The notes beneath the pieces are model-generated. The model searched no databases, was not told the origin of the DNA, and was given only the letters and a program-made list of their open reading frames with translations. From Clostridia bacterium (lineage in GTDB: Bacteria; Bacillota; Clostridia; Oscillospirales; Butyricicoccaceae): 7,035 nt of DNA. The position numbers and the translations under genes were made by a program. This document shows positions 1 to 6,124 of the stretch, one piece after another. Every line of letters begins with the position of its first letter. The first letter of the stretch is position 1. The stretch lies in NCBI GenBank assembly GCA_017407765.1, contig JAFQVZ010000290.1:1-7035 (forward strand), in the 5' to 3' direction.

Positions 1-132
1 AAATCAACGATTTTGCGGGGGCCCCTTTGCTTTCATTAGATTTACGCCGAATAAATCGGCATAAATCACGCGCCGCACCCGCGGCGTCGGCTCTAAAGAG
101 CCGCAAAGAAGGCCGGGATGTCGTATGCTGTT
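1..132. other. Gene-free region rich in inverted repeats, downstream of era
   Basis: No convincing coding frame is present. Seen in the sequence: a small hairpin AAATC-AAC-GATTT (1-13); an 8-bp palindrome GGGGCCCC (18-25); and three adjacent stem-loops. The first is 40-66 (ATTTA-C-GCCGA, loop ATAAA, then TCGGC-A-TAAAT; ten pairs and one mismatch). The second is 71-86 (CGCCGC, loop ACCC, GCGGCG). The third is 88-103 (CGGCTCT, AA, AGAGCCG). Flanking segments 20-30 and 103-114 are also complementary (CTTTGC with GCAAAG, GGCC with GGCC), so the three hairpins could sit inside a closing stem. No run of T follows any stem on either strand, so this is not a standard intrinsic terminator, although it may still end or stabilise the era transcript. 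Confidence 0.6.
20..114. repeat. Candidate multi-branched structured element (three hairpins inside a closing stem)
   Basis: Closing stem: 20-23 GGCC with 111-114 GGCC, and 25-30 CTTTGC with 103-108 GCAAAG, separated by a small internal loop (C24 opposite A109-A110). Enclosed are hairpins at 40-66, 71-86 and 88-103. Base G103 is claimed by both the closing stem and the third hairpin, so one end pair must give way. Because it is built of inverted repeats it can fold from either strand. It could be a structured RNA end on the era mRNA, a dispersed REP/MITE-like repeat, or an unrecognised small RNA. I recognise no known RNA family. The pairing is visible; any function is inference. Confidence 0.4.
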
Positions 133-1032
133 TTACATTCTGTCGTCGTAACCGAAATTACGAATAAGTCCAAGACTGTCGCGCCAGCCTTCTTTGACCT
201 TTACCCAAAGCTGAAGGAAGACTCTGCAGCCCAGCATATCTTCAATGTCAGCACGTGCCATGGCACCTATCTTCTTGAGCATTGCACCGCTCTTGCCGAT
301 GATGATACCCTTATGACTCTTACGCTCGCAATAAATTACAGCGCTTATATCTATAACATCGCTGTCATCACGCTCTTTGAACATCTCGATCTCGATGGCT
401 GTGCCATGAGGGACCTCCTTATCGAGCAGATTCAGCATCTTTTCGCGGATGATCTCGGCAACGATCTGTTTCTCGGGCTGGTCGGATACCATATCTTCGG
501 GGAAGAGTGCAGGCGAATCGAAGCACTGCTCACGCAGAGTCTCTTCAAGAACTTCAAGTCCATCGCCGGTCTTGGCCGAAACAGGGATAACCGCAAGGAA
601 ATCGCAGGCCTCGGAATACATGGCCATTACCTCAAGCAGGGTCTCTTTTTCGACTGTGTCGATCTTGTTGATGACAAGGATGGCAGGCATATCGAACTGC
701 TTGATGCGGTCAATAAGCATCTGCTCGGGGATGCCTATTCTTGCCACAGGCTCGACCAGCAGCAGCGCTGTGTCGACATCGGTGACTGTGTCGGTGACGA
801 TCTTTACCATAAAGTCACCCAAGCGGTTCTTGGGCTTGTGAAGGCCGGGAGTGTCGAGAAATACCATCTGATACTCGTCCTTCGTAAGTACACCGGTGAT
901 ACGTGTACGGGTGGTCTGGGGTTTATCCGAAACAATGGCGATCTTTGTTCCGCAGAGGGCATTCATAAGTGTCGATTTGCCCACATTGGGACGGCCTACC
1001 ACCGAAAAAACGCCGGTTTTTGTTACTTCCAT
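133..1032 (-). CDS. era: GTPase Era (16S rRNA / 30S ribosome maturation)
   Basis: Era is an essential or near-essential GTPase that binds the 3' end of 16S rRNA and checks late assembly of the 30S subunit, at the membrane or in the cytoplasm. The 299-residue protein has the family's usual length. G1 (P-loop) is GRPNVGKS at residues 13-20, the switch region has the Era-typical PQTTR (38-42), G3 is DTPG (60-63), G4 is NKID (122-125) and G5 is SAK (152-154). A C-terminal KH RNA-binding domain carries the GxxG loop GKSG (246-249), and the C-terminus has the family-like LGLIRNFGY stretch. The start is an ATG preceded by AGAGAGG, which lies inside the last codons of ybeY, and only 3 nt separate the two genes, so they are surely co-transcribed. 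Era closes the five-gene unit, and recO, often next in Firmicutes, is not seen before the window edge. Confidence 0.98.
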   Translation of the reverse strand: MEVTKTGVFSVVGRPNVGKSTLMNALCGTKIAIVSDKPQTTRTRITGVLTKDEYQMVFLDTPGLHKPKNRLGDFMVKIVTDTVTDVDTALLLVEPVARIGIPEQMLIDRIKQFDMPAILVINKIDTVEKETLLEVMAMYSEACDFLAVIPVSAKTGDGLEVLEETLREQCFDSPALFPEDMVSDQPEKQIVAEIIREKMLNLLDKEVPHGTAIEIEMFKERDDSDVIDISAVIYCERKSHKGIIIGKSGAMLKKIGAMARADIEDMLGCRVFLQLWVKVKEGWRDSLGLIRNFGYDDRM

Positions 1033-1035
1033 TTT

Positions 1036-1563
1036 TTATTTCCTCTCTAATCCTATGACCTTCATGATCTTCTCTTCCATTTCACGCATACGTGCCTTCA
1101 TCTCGCCCTCGTCGAGGTGATCGTATCCCATAAGATGAAGCATGCTGTGCACCGTGAGATAAGCGCACTCGCGCTCAAAGCCGTGTCCGTATTCTTCTCC
1201 CTGACGTCTTGCCGTTTCCACTGAGATCACCATATCGCCCAGCGGCAGACGTCCGGTCTCGGGATCGAGATCATATTCTACCATGTCGGGTGCAGCACCC
1301 TCGGCAAAATCGTTCATGGGAAAGGAGAGAACATCGGTCGAACGATCGACATCTCTCTGCTCGCGGTTGATCACATGGATTCCCTCGTCATCGGTAAGCG
1401 TGATGTCTACATAAGCGCGGAAGGGATAATCAAATGCGCTGAATGCAGCATCTGCCGCCCTTCTGATGAGGCCCTCGGCTTCGGCATCACGAAGATGTTC
1501 CTCTCCGAGGATATTGATCTTAAGTTTGCCGGGTCTGATCTTTCTGACTGTTACCTTTGCCAT
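1036..1563 (-). CDS. ybeY: Endoribonuclease YbeY (rRNA maturation metalloprotein)
   Basis: YbeY (UPF0054) is a zinc-dependent single-strand endoribonuclease involved in 16S rRNA 3'-end processing and 70S quality control. It works with Era in the same maturation step. The 175-residue product has the signature metal site HSMLHLMGYDH, with ligands His139, His143 and His149, and the conserved upstream blocks RSTDVLSFP (74-82) and LGDMVIS (108-114). Length is typical or slightly long; the first 15 or so residues are a basic N-terminal extension. The ATG start is supported by AAGGAG 8 nt upstream. The gene follows phoH by 23 nt, the largest gap in the unit, and I see no terminator or clear promoter in that gap. 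The phoH-ybeY pairing is conserved across many bacteria, and YbeY and YbeZ/PhoH proteins are reported to interact in some species. Confidence 0.97.
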   Translation of the reverse strand: MAKVTVRKIRPGKLKINILGEEHLRDAEAEGLIRRAADAAFSAFDYPFRAYVDITLTDDEGIHVINREQRDVDRSTDVLSFPMNDFAEGAAPDMVEYDLDPETGRLPLGDMVISVETARRQGEEYGHGFERECAYLTVHSMLHLMGYDHLDEGEMKARMREMEEKIMKVIGLERK

Positions 1564-1586
1564 TTAAATCACTCCTTACGGCTTTT

Positions 1587-2609
1587 TTATCTGTCTCCGC
1601 CGTCTTTTACGCGGAATGTCTTGCCTTTTTCAAATCTTTTTGCCATCTTACGCTGTTTTTCCTGGTCGTGCTTTTCATAAGCCTTGATGATCTTGGCTAC
1701 CAGCTCGTGACGCACGACATCGCGATGGTCAAGGTTGCAGATGGCAATATCCTCGATGCCCTTCAGCACCGCAACAGCCTCCTTGAGGCCGCTGGTCTTG
1801 CCGTTGGGAAGGTCGATCTGGGTCACGTCACCGGTGATAACGGCACGGGACCCAAAGCCGATTCGTGTAAGGAACATCTTCATCTGCTCGGGTGTGGTGT
1901 TCTGCGCTTCGTCGAGGATAATGAAGGCATCGTCAAGGGTGCGTCCGCGCATATATGCCAGAGGAGCGACCTCAATGTTGCCGCGCTCGAGATAGCGATG
2001 ATACGCCTCGGGGCCGAACATATCGAAAAGCGCATCAGAAAGGGGGCGCAGATAGGGGTCTACCTTATTCTGAAGGTCGCCGGGCAGGAAGCCAAGCTTC
2101 TCGCCCGCTTCAACGGCAGGGCGGGTAAGGATGATCTTATTTACCTGCTTCTCACGAAAAGCGGCAACAGCGCAGGCAACGGCAAGATAGGTCTTACCGG
2201 TACCCGCAGGGCCGACGCCGACGGTGACGATGTTGTTCTTGATGGCATCGACATAGACCTGCTGGCCCAATGTCTTTGCCTTGACCTGCTTGCCGCGGAC
2301 GGTTACGCAGATAACGCCCTTGCCCATCTGCGAGATCTTATCTTCCTGGCCGTCGCGCACCAGCGAAATTACATAGTTTACATTCTGTGTGGTGATCTGC
2401 TCGCCGCGTGCCGCAAGGCCAAGCAGAGCCTCGACGGCCTGTTTTGCGTGCATAACATCCAGCGCATCACCGGAGATCTTAAGCTCAGTGTCGCGGTTGA
2501 CGATATTTACGCTGTATTCCTTTTCAATAATCTTGATATTTTCGTCGAAAGAGCCGAACAGATTGATTATCTGCTCAATGCGTTCTACATTTACGACCTG
2601 TTCAATCAT
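1587..2609 (-). CDS. phoH: PhoH-family ATPase (YbeZ-like)
   Basis: PhoH-like proteins are P-loop ATPases with a helicase-type fold, linked to RNA metabolism through their constant association with YbeY; the exact biochemical role in Firmicutes is unsettled. The 340-residue protein has an N-terminal KH-like region (about 1-100) and then the PhoH ATPase core. Walker A is GPAGTGKT (133-140), Walker B is FIILDEAQN (229-237), and the family block TRPAVEAGEKLGFLPGD (162-178) lies between them. The basic tail (about 315-340) may contact RNA. The ATG directly abuts the TAA of yqfD (TAAATG), and AGGAGAAG sits about 6 nt upstream inside yqfD, suggesting translational coupling. The family is sometimes called phosphate-starvation inducible, a label from E. 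coli PhoH; no PHO regulatory site is visible here. Confidence 0.96.
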   Translation of the reverse strand: MIEQVVNVERIEQIINLFGSFDENIKIIEKEYSVNIVNRDTELKISGDALDVMHAKQAVEALLGLAARGEQITTQNVNYVISLVRDGQEDKISQMGKGVICVTVRGKQVKAKTLGQQVYVDAIKNNIVTVGVGPAGTGKTYLAVACAVAAFREKQVNKIILTRPAVEAGEKLGFLPGDLQNKVDPYLRPLSDALFDMFGPEAYHRYLERGNIEVAPLAYMRGRTLDDAFIILDEAQNTTPEQMKMFLTRIGFGSRAVITGDVTQIDLPNGKTSGLKEAVAVLKGIEDIAICNLDHRDVVRHELVAKIIKAYEKHDQEKQRKMAKRFEKGKTFRVKDGGDR

Positions 2610-3803
2610 TTAGTCTTCTCCTGTTTGCTCTATGGCTTTTTCTATTCCCGCGCTTTCTCTGCACTCGGCCGACATAACGGCATATATGCCGTTTTCTCCG
2701 AAAAACAGTTCAAAGCCTGTTTCTTTAAAATCCTCATTGCCGCACATCTCTGCAATGGCGCGGCCGCATGATTCTCCAAGCATCTTGCCGCAGGCCTCCT
2801 CCGAAAGTTCGAGGCGGCGAGGCACACATTCATACAAAGTCTCTCTGACAAGGGCAACGGGGAACAAATATCCGTCACCCACCTGCACGGGCATTATTTC
2901 TTTCGTTTTATAATAACACGCATAATGACTTTTTTCAATAAGAGGCAGCTCAAACCTGCGGTTTCCAACAATAATACTGTATTTTTCCGTACAATTCCCG
3001 GTTTTGTCCAAAGCATACACCTCGTTATTCATGGCTATCTTCACCTCACGCCATGTTCGCAGTGTTACATTGGCCATCGACCTGACCTTGTGCACCCCTC
3101 CCTGAGTGTCGGTAAGTGTGCCTTCCACAAGGATATCTCCCGGTATCACAGTATCTCCAACTGCCGCAGCGCTGTTTCCGCTGAGCACCTGCATTTCTTC
3201 AATAATGCCGGCTTTGTCACTCACGATATCGCATGGCCCGACCTCGTCACCCATGCTCCTGCTCAGGTCTTTTTCGGCCACCGCCACAAGTGCCTCGGTG
3301 CCTTTAAGATTTATTGTTATGCGTTCGATATCGTCACGCAGGTTCATCACATCACGCTGAAGCTCGTGAACATCCACCGTCGACAACAGGCAGCCTCTTC
3401 TCAGCCCCATGCTCTCAAGCTGACCCAACAGCTCAAGCGCCGATATCGAAGCACATCCCTCTATCCTTATCTTCCACAGAAACAAAGTCGATCCAAAACA
3501 CACTGCTGTGCACATAACCGCCATAAAAAACAAGGCCCATCTGCCTTTGAGAGGCCTAAGCACCATTTTCAACCCGGCAAGATCTCTAAACTCGGCATTG
3601 CACATCGCCTTAACCGCCAGTTCCTCGGCATATCTCCTGTCGTTTTGATACATACGCGCTGTTACAAGCCCTTCTTCCACCCATGTTATGTCCCACAGAC
3701 TTACACCATACAGCCTGCACAAATCTATAAAGCGTTCAACAGCCGCTCCGCTGACAGCAACTTTGACAGTGCCGCGAATGAACCTGAGCATTCTTTCTAT
3801 CAT
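2610..3803 (-). CDS. yqfD: Sporulation protein YqfD
   Basis: YqfD is a membrane-anchored mother-cell sporulation protein, known in B. subtilis as a sigma-E target needed for efficient spore formation; its molecular action is unknown. The 397-residue product is of normal family length. Residues 1-87 form a cytoplasmic domain, residues 88-110 a single strongly hydrophobic membrane segment beginning after a basic LKGR, and the rest a large domain probably outside the mother-cell cytoplasm. Within it, IRIEGCASISALELL (about 111-126) resembles the POTRA/FtsQ-like start seen in this family, and GIIEEMQVLSGNSAAAVGD with TVIPGDILVEG gives the beta-rich core. The ATG start has GAGG 7 nt upstream, and the gene follows the yqfC stop by one base. 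An 18-bp perfect palindrome lies near its 3' end (2676-2693). Confidence 0.93.
   Translation of the reverse strand: MIERMLRFIRGTVKVAVSGAAVERFIDLCRLYGVSLWDITWVEEGLVTARMYQNDRRYAEELAVKAMCNAEFRDLAGLKMVLRPLKGRWALFFMAVMCTAVCFGSTLFLWKIRIEGCASISALELLGQLESMGLRRGCLLSTVDVHELQRDVMNLRDDIERITINLKGTEALVAVAEKDLSRSMGDEVGPCDIVSDKAGIIEEMQVLSGNSAAAVGDTVIPGDILVEGTLTDTQGGVHKVRSMANVTLRTWREVKIAMNNEVYALDKTGNCTEKYSIIVGNRRFELPLIEKSHYACYYKTKEIMPVQVGDGYLFPVALVRETLYECVPRRLELSEEACGKMLGESCGRAIAEMCGNEDFKETGFELFFGENGIYAVMSAECRESAGIEKAIEQTGED
2676..2693. repeat. 18-bp perfect palindrome inside yqfD, 66 bp before phoH
   Basis: AACGGCATATATGCCGTT reads identically on both strands. In mRNA it could form a 7-bp stem with a UAUA loop. 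It lies in frame within yqfD codons for Asn-Gly-Ile-Tyr-Ala-Val. It could be an operator-like site, an RNA hairpin affecting phoH expression, or chance. Confidence 0.45.
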
Positions 3804-3804
3804 A

Positions 3805-4086
3805 TTACCGCCTCATCTCCACCGAAGCTATGCGCCCTTTAAGCGAAAGGCTGCTTCTGTCCATCGAGGCTATTTCGAGCCCCAGGCCGATTACCGAGAT
3901 CTTCATGCCGTCGGCTGCCACCGTTATTTTTTCCGGACCATATTCCAGTATGCCGCCGTGATCTTCTATAACGATATATCTGTCGCCCTCCATTTCGATG
4001 CGCGGCATCCCAAAGCCTCCGTATCCCCACAGATCAAACGCCGATGCAGCCGAATATATTTTTTCACGTATTGCTCCTTCTTTCAA
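3805..4086 (-). CDS. yqfC: Sporulation protein YqfC (YabP/YqfC family), TTG start
   Basis: YqfC is a small protein of the YabP/YqfC family, made in the mother cell under sigma-E in B. subtilis and always found beside yqfD; its role is unknown, but partnership with the membrane protein YqfD is a fair inference. The 93-residue product carries the family core: a PRIEMEGDRYIVIEDHGGI stretch, then LEYGPEKITV, then repeating short beta strands with ISVIGLGLEIASM and LKGRIASVE near the end. I place the start at TTG 4086 because GGGAGG (4095-4100) ends 8 nt before it. The ATG at 4092 is only 2 nt from that site, and the frame's farthest upstream ATG (4134) has no usable site. The resulting 93 residues match the usual family length. 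It is first in the five-gene minus-strand unit. Confidence 0.92.
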   Translation of the reverse strand: MKEGAIREKIYSAASAFDLWGYGGFGMPRIEMEGDRYIVIEDHGGILEYGPEKITVAADGMKISVIGLGLEIASMDRSSLSLKGRIASVEMRR

Positions 4087-4146
4087 TGTCATTACCTCCC
4101 GAACAGACCAATATATATTAAACAATTCATTCAAAGGAGCGCGATC
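4087..4146. promoter_or_regulatory. Divergent spacer with likely promoters for yqfC and ylbJ
   Basis: The only non-coding DNA between the two divergent sporulation genes is 60 bp. It holds both ribosome binding sites and, in the middle, the 10-bp palindrome AATATATATT (4110-4119), which could act as a shared -10 region in both directions. Both genes are sigma-E-dependent in B. subtilis. The -10 TATATATT fits the sigma-E form CATATNNT except for the first base. On the plus strand a TCATTAC at 4089-4095 partly resembles a sigma-E -35, but its spacing to TATATATT is long (16 nt). No confident -35 is seen for the minus strand. If 4110-4119 is the -10, the yqfC leader is very short. Confidence 0.4.
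4094..4100 (-). promoter_or_regulatory. Ribosome binding site that fixes the yqfC start
   Basis: Minus-strand GGGAGGT. Spacing from GGAGG is 8 nt to TTG 4086 but only 2 nt to ATG 4092, which argues for the TTG start. Confidence 0.75.
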
Positions 4147-5271
4147 ATGGACAGACCAAATCTCTCACGCATTTTCACCTTTTTCGAGCTTTGTCTTATA
4201 TTTCTATTCGGAGTGGGGCTAATCCTATTCACCAAAGATGTTTCCGCAGCGGCATCAGAGGGAATACACCTCGCTCTTACCACCGTAATCCCTTCACTTT
4301 TTCCTTTCTTCGTGCTGTCAACCTTCCTGACATCATCGGGAATGGGAGCACGTCTTTCACGGCTGTTTTCCCTTCCCATGCGTTATCTGTTCCGGCTGCC
4401 TCAGGGATGTGCTCCGGCCATTGTTCTGGGCGCCATCGGCGGCTATCCCACGGGAGCCCGCACCGCCTTCGAACTCTGCGACTCGGGAATATGCACGAAG
4501 GAGGAATGTGCCCGTCTGCTTGGCTTCTGCAGCCTGTGCGGCCCGGCATTTATCTTTTCCATGGCCCGGTCACTTACCGGAGATATCCGCTTCGGACTGA
4601 TCATATGGCTGTCGCATCTTGCCTCAGCCCTTATCATCGGTATCATCTCAGCCATAGGCAAGCCGGTTCCAAAAGCCTTCACATACCTTCCGCCGCCCCG
4701 GAAACAGAAGACCGCAAAGCTTTTCACATCATCAGTATCGTCATCTTTTTCGGCAATAATCAATGTTAGCGGATTTGTAATATTCTTCTCGGCAATAATG
4801 CCTCTGTTAAATAAGGCCGGTCTCTTCTCTGCCCTTTCCGGCATCGTCCCGGCAGATGACAGCGGAATATATGCCGCCCTGCTGCGTGGCGCCTTCGAAA
4901 TGACCGGCGGAGTGTCGGCTCTTGCTTCGGAACGCGCAGCGCTGCCTCAGATGTGTTCCGCTGCGGCGTTTATCATAGGGTGGGGAGGGCTGTCGGTCCA
5001 TTGTCAGGTTCTGTCGCTCATGGACGACCGCTCTGTTCCAATGGGCCGGTATTTCACGGGAAAACTGGCTCAGGGCGCGCTGTCTGCCGCGATCACCTAT
5101 TGGGCAGCCTCGCAAATCCCGACCGACGCCCCTGCATGGATGCCCATCTATTCGCCGCCCTATTATGTGGCCAGCCCTTTAGGTTTTATTATTCTTATGG
5201 GGATATATCTGCTTTTAGCCTTTGGCTGTTCGGCTCTTGTCGTATGGCTCGACGAAAGGCAGGAGCGTTAG
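4147..5271 (+). CDS. ylbJ: Sporulation membrane protein YlbJ / SpoVV (dipicolinic acid transport)
   Basis: YlbJ, renamed SpoVV in B. subtilis, is a mother-cell, sigma-E-controlled protein of the outer forespore membrane that resembles nucleoside transporters and is needed to move dipicolinic acid toward the forespore. The 374-residue protein is very hydrophobic, with roughly eight to ten membrane segments. It carries the two gate-type modules of the nucleoside-recognition family: IPSLFPFFVLSTFL (48-61) with GGYPTGAR (98-105), and the second SGFVIFFSAIMPLL (208-221) with RGAFEMTGG (247-255), then the conserved FIIGWGGLSVHCQV (275-288). It is slightly shorter than the B. subtilis protein, as I recall that length. 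ATG 4147 is chosen because AAGGAG (4134-4139) is 7 nt upstream; the same frame stays open further upstream but overlaps yqfC and yqfD on the other strand. No terminator follows the stop, so readthrough into the next gene is possible. Confidence 0.93.
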   Translation: MDRPNLSRIFTFFELCLIFLFGVGLILFTKDVSAAASEGIHLALTTVIPSLFPFFVLSTFLTSSGMGARLSRLFSLPMRYLFRLPQGCAPAIVLGAIGGYPTGARTAFELCDSGICTKEECARLLGFCSLCGPAFIFSMARSLTGDIRFGLIIWLSHLASALIIGIISAIGKPVPKAFTYLPPPRKQKTAKLFTSSVSSSFSAIINVSGFVIFFSAIMPLLNKAGLFSALSGIVPADDSGIYAALLRGAFEMTGGVSALASERAALPQMCSAAAFIIGWGGLSVHCQVLSLMDDRSVPMGRYFTGKLAQGALSAAITYWAASQIPTDAPAWMPIYSPPYYVASPLGFIILMGIYLLLAFGCSALVVWLDERQER

Positions 5272-5278
5272 ATTTGGC

Positions 5279-5307
5279 TTGTCAACCGAAGGCCGAACAG
5301 ATATAAT
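5279..5307 (+). promoter_or_regulatory. Near-consensus sigma-A promoter for the four-cysteine protein gene
   Basis: The -35 TTGTCA (5279-5284, five of six consensus bases), a 17-bp spacer, and a perfect -10 TATAAT (5302-5307). Predicted transcription start is near 5314, giving a leader of about 30 nt with GGAGG at 5332-5336. It begins 8 bp after the ylbJ stop, so the downstream gene can be made in growing cells independently of the sporulation gene before it. Confidence 0.75.
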
Positions 5308-5343
5308 AAAGTTATAAAACGGATGAAAAACGGAGGAAAAGCC

Positions 5344-5553
5344 ATGCTTTTCGATAAGAATATCCTTCCCGCCTGCGCTCTCTGTGAGCATGGCAGCCCC
5401 ATAAATGAAGACACTATCCTCTGCCATAAGCACGGCCCTGTGGCCATTACCGATTCGTGCCGCAGTTTTAAGTATGATCCTCTGCTCAGAGTTCCCAAAG
5501 GGCCTGCGGCTCCCTCAAAGAAGTTCAAGCCCGAGGATTTCGAACTGGAATAA
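5344..5553 (+). CDS. Small four-cysteine (zinc-ribbon-like) protein of unknown function
   Basis: This 69-residue protein has cysteines at 11, 14, 27 and 39 (CALC, then ILC, then DSC), with the two CxxC residues and later pair spaced as in small zinc-binding folds. It also has a basic block CRSFKYDPLLR (39-49) followed by a proline/lysine-rich tail PKGPAAPSKKFKPEDF. The pattern CxxC...LC...G...C..F.YDPL.R.P looks familiar from uncharacterised clostridial proteins, but I cannot name a family or function. ATG 5344 is preferred over an in-frame ATG at 5323 because GGAGG sits 7 nt before 5344 and lies downstream of 5323. It has its own sigma-A promoter and ends just before a shared terminator, so it is a well-formed single-gene unit. 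Metal binding is inference; there is no signal peptide or membrane segment. Confidence 0.85.
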   Translation: MLFDKNILPACALCEHGSPINEDTILCHKHGPVAITDSCRSFKYDPLLRVPKGPAAPSKKFKPEDFELE

Positions 5554-5557
5554 ACGC

Positions 5558-5599
5558 AAAAATCCCCCATGCCCACATGGCACGGGGGATGATTTTTTT
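5558..5599. terminator. Bidirectional intrinsic terminator between convergent genes
   Basis: Stem ATCCCCC (5562-5568) pairs with GGGGGAT (5584-5590); after one A/C mismatch TGCC (5570-5573) pairs with GGCA (5579-5582) around the loop CACAT. On the plus strand it is followed after GA by seven T (5593-5599). On the minus strand the other flank gives five T (5558-5562, partly pairing). It starts within 5 nt of the four-cysteine gene stop and within about 10 nt of the NUDIX stop, so it can serve both. Confidence 0.9.
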
Positions 5600-5600
5600 A

Positions 5601-6116
5601 TTATGCAAGGCAAAGGCCCGAGTCGATTATCTCGCGCAGGACGGCTGCTTCGCGGAACAGAAGATTGCGGTTAAGCTTTTTTGCCAGCGCCATCTCATGT
5701 TCGTATGCCTCCTGAGGATCGACAAAACAGAGCTCGAAACCCAGCTTTTTCTCATAAGGTTCGAGATGCTGTTCTTCTACACGGCATTTGACATTTGCAG
5801 TATAGTAATACGATCGCTGATCGAATATCTCGTTATGATAAATGCTTCGCCTTATCTCGCGGAACATACCCAGCTCGCGTATGCTGGAGCGGATGATCGT
5901 AAGGCCGGTCTCCTCGCCGGTCTCGCGTATGAGGGCATTTATTCGGCTCTCGCCGCGTCGGATACCGCCGCCCGGGAACAGATAAAATCCTTCGGATGCG
6001 CTTCTGACAAGGGCGATCTTTCCATCACGGATGATGACGGCGCGCGCAGTGCTCCTTATGAACCTGCGCCAGGCAGGGTCATAATCCTTTTTATCCCACA
6101 CTTTGATAATACGCAC
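5601..6116 (-). CDS. NUDIX hydrolase, GTG start
   Basis: NUDIX enzymes cleave nucleoside-diphosphate-linked compounds (oxidised nucleotides, NAD-type or sugar nucleotides, and others); the substrate here cannot be told. The NUDIX box GX5EX7REUXEEXGU is complete: GGIRRGE, SRINALI, then RETGEETGL, with the metal-binding RE..EE residues present (numbering from GTG 6125: G53, E59, R67, E68, E71, E72, G74). The preceding ARAVIIRDGKIALVR strand and YLFPGG are typical. Start choice: the in-frame GTG at 6125 lies within AAAGGAGGTG itself, so it cannot use that site; GTG 6116 is 8 nt beyond GGAGG and is preferred, giving 171 residues. The C-terminal half (EPYEKKLGFELCFVDPQEAYEHE) resembles NUDIX proteins that act on small metabolites. 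It has a candidate promoter of its own and ends at the shared terminator. Confidence 0.9.
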   Translation of the reverse strand: MRIIKVWDKKDYDPAWRRFIRSTARAVIIRDGKIALVRSASEGFYLFPGGGIRRGESRINALIRETGEETGLTIIRSSIRELGMFREIRRSIYHNEIFDQRSYYYTANVKCRVEEQHLEPYEKKLGFELCFVDPQEAYEHEMALAKKLNRNLLFREAAVLREIIDSGLCLA

Positions 6117-6124
6117 ACCGTCCA

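Noticed and set aside
4..36. Ten-codon minus-strand frame (ATG to TGA) as a leader peptide
   Set aside because: No ribosome binding site precedes it and it overlaps the palindromic sequence; likely chance.
118..1050. Long plus-strand open frame (310 codons) opposite era
   Set aside because: It is codon-aligned with era on the other strand; it stays open because era avoids TTA, CTA and TCA codons. It has no ribosome binding site and Era is unmistakable.
1557..2771. Plus-strand open frame of 404 codons opposite phoH
   Set aside because: Also codon-aligned with the true gene; the translation resembles no protein and PhoH motifs are complete on the minus strand.
2925..3842. Plus-strand open frame opposite yqfD
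   Set aside because: Low-complexity, basic translation, mirror of yqfD codons; no start signal.
3688..4146. Possible 153-residue N-terminal extension of YlbJ
   Set aside because: It would overlap yqfD and yqfC on the other strand, has no family resemblance, and ATG 4147 has an ideal ribosome binding site.
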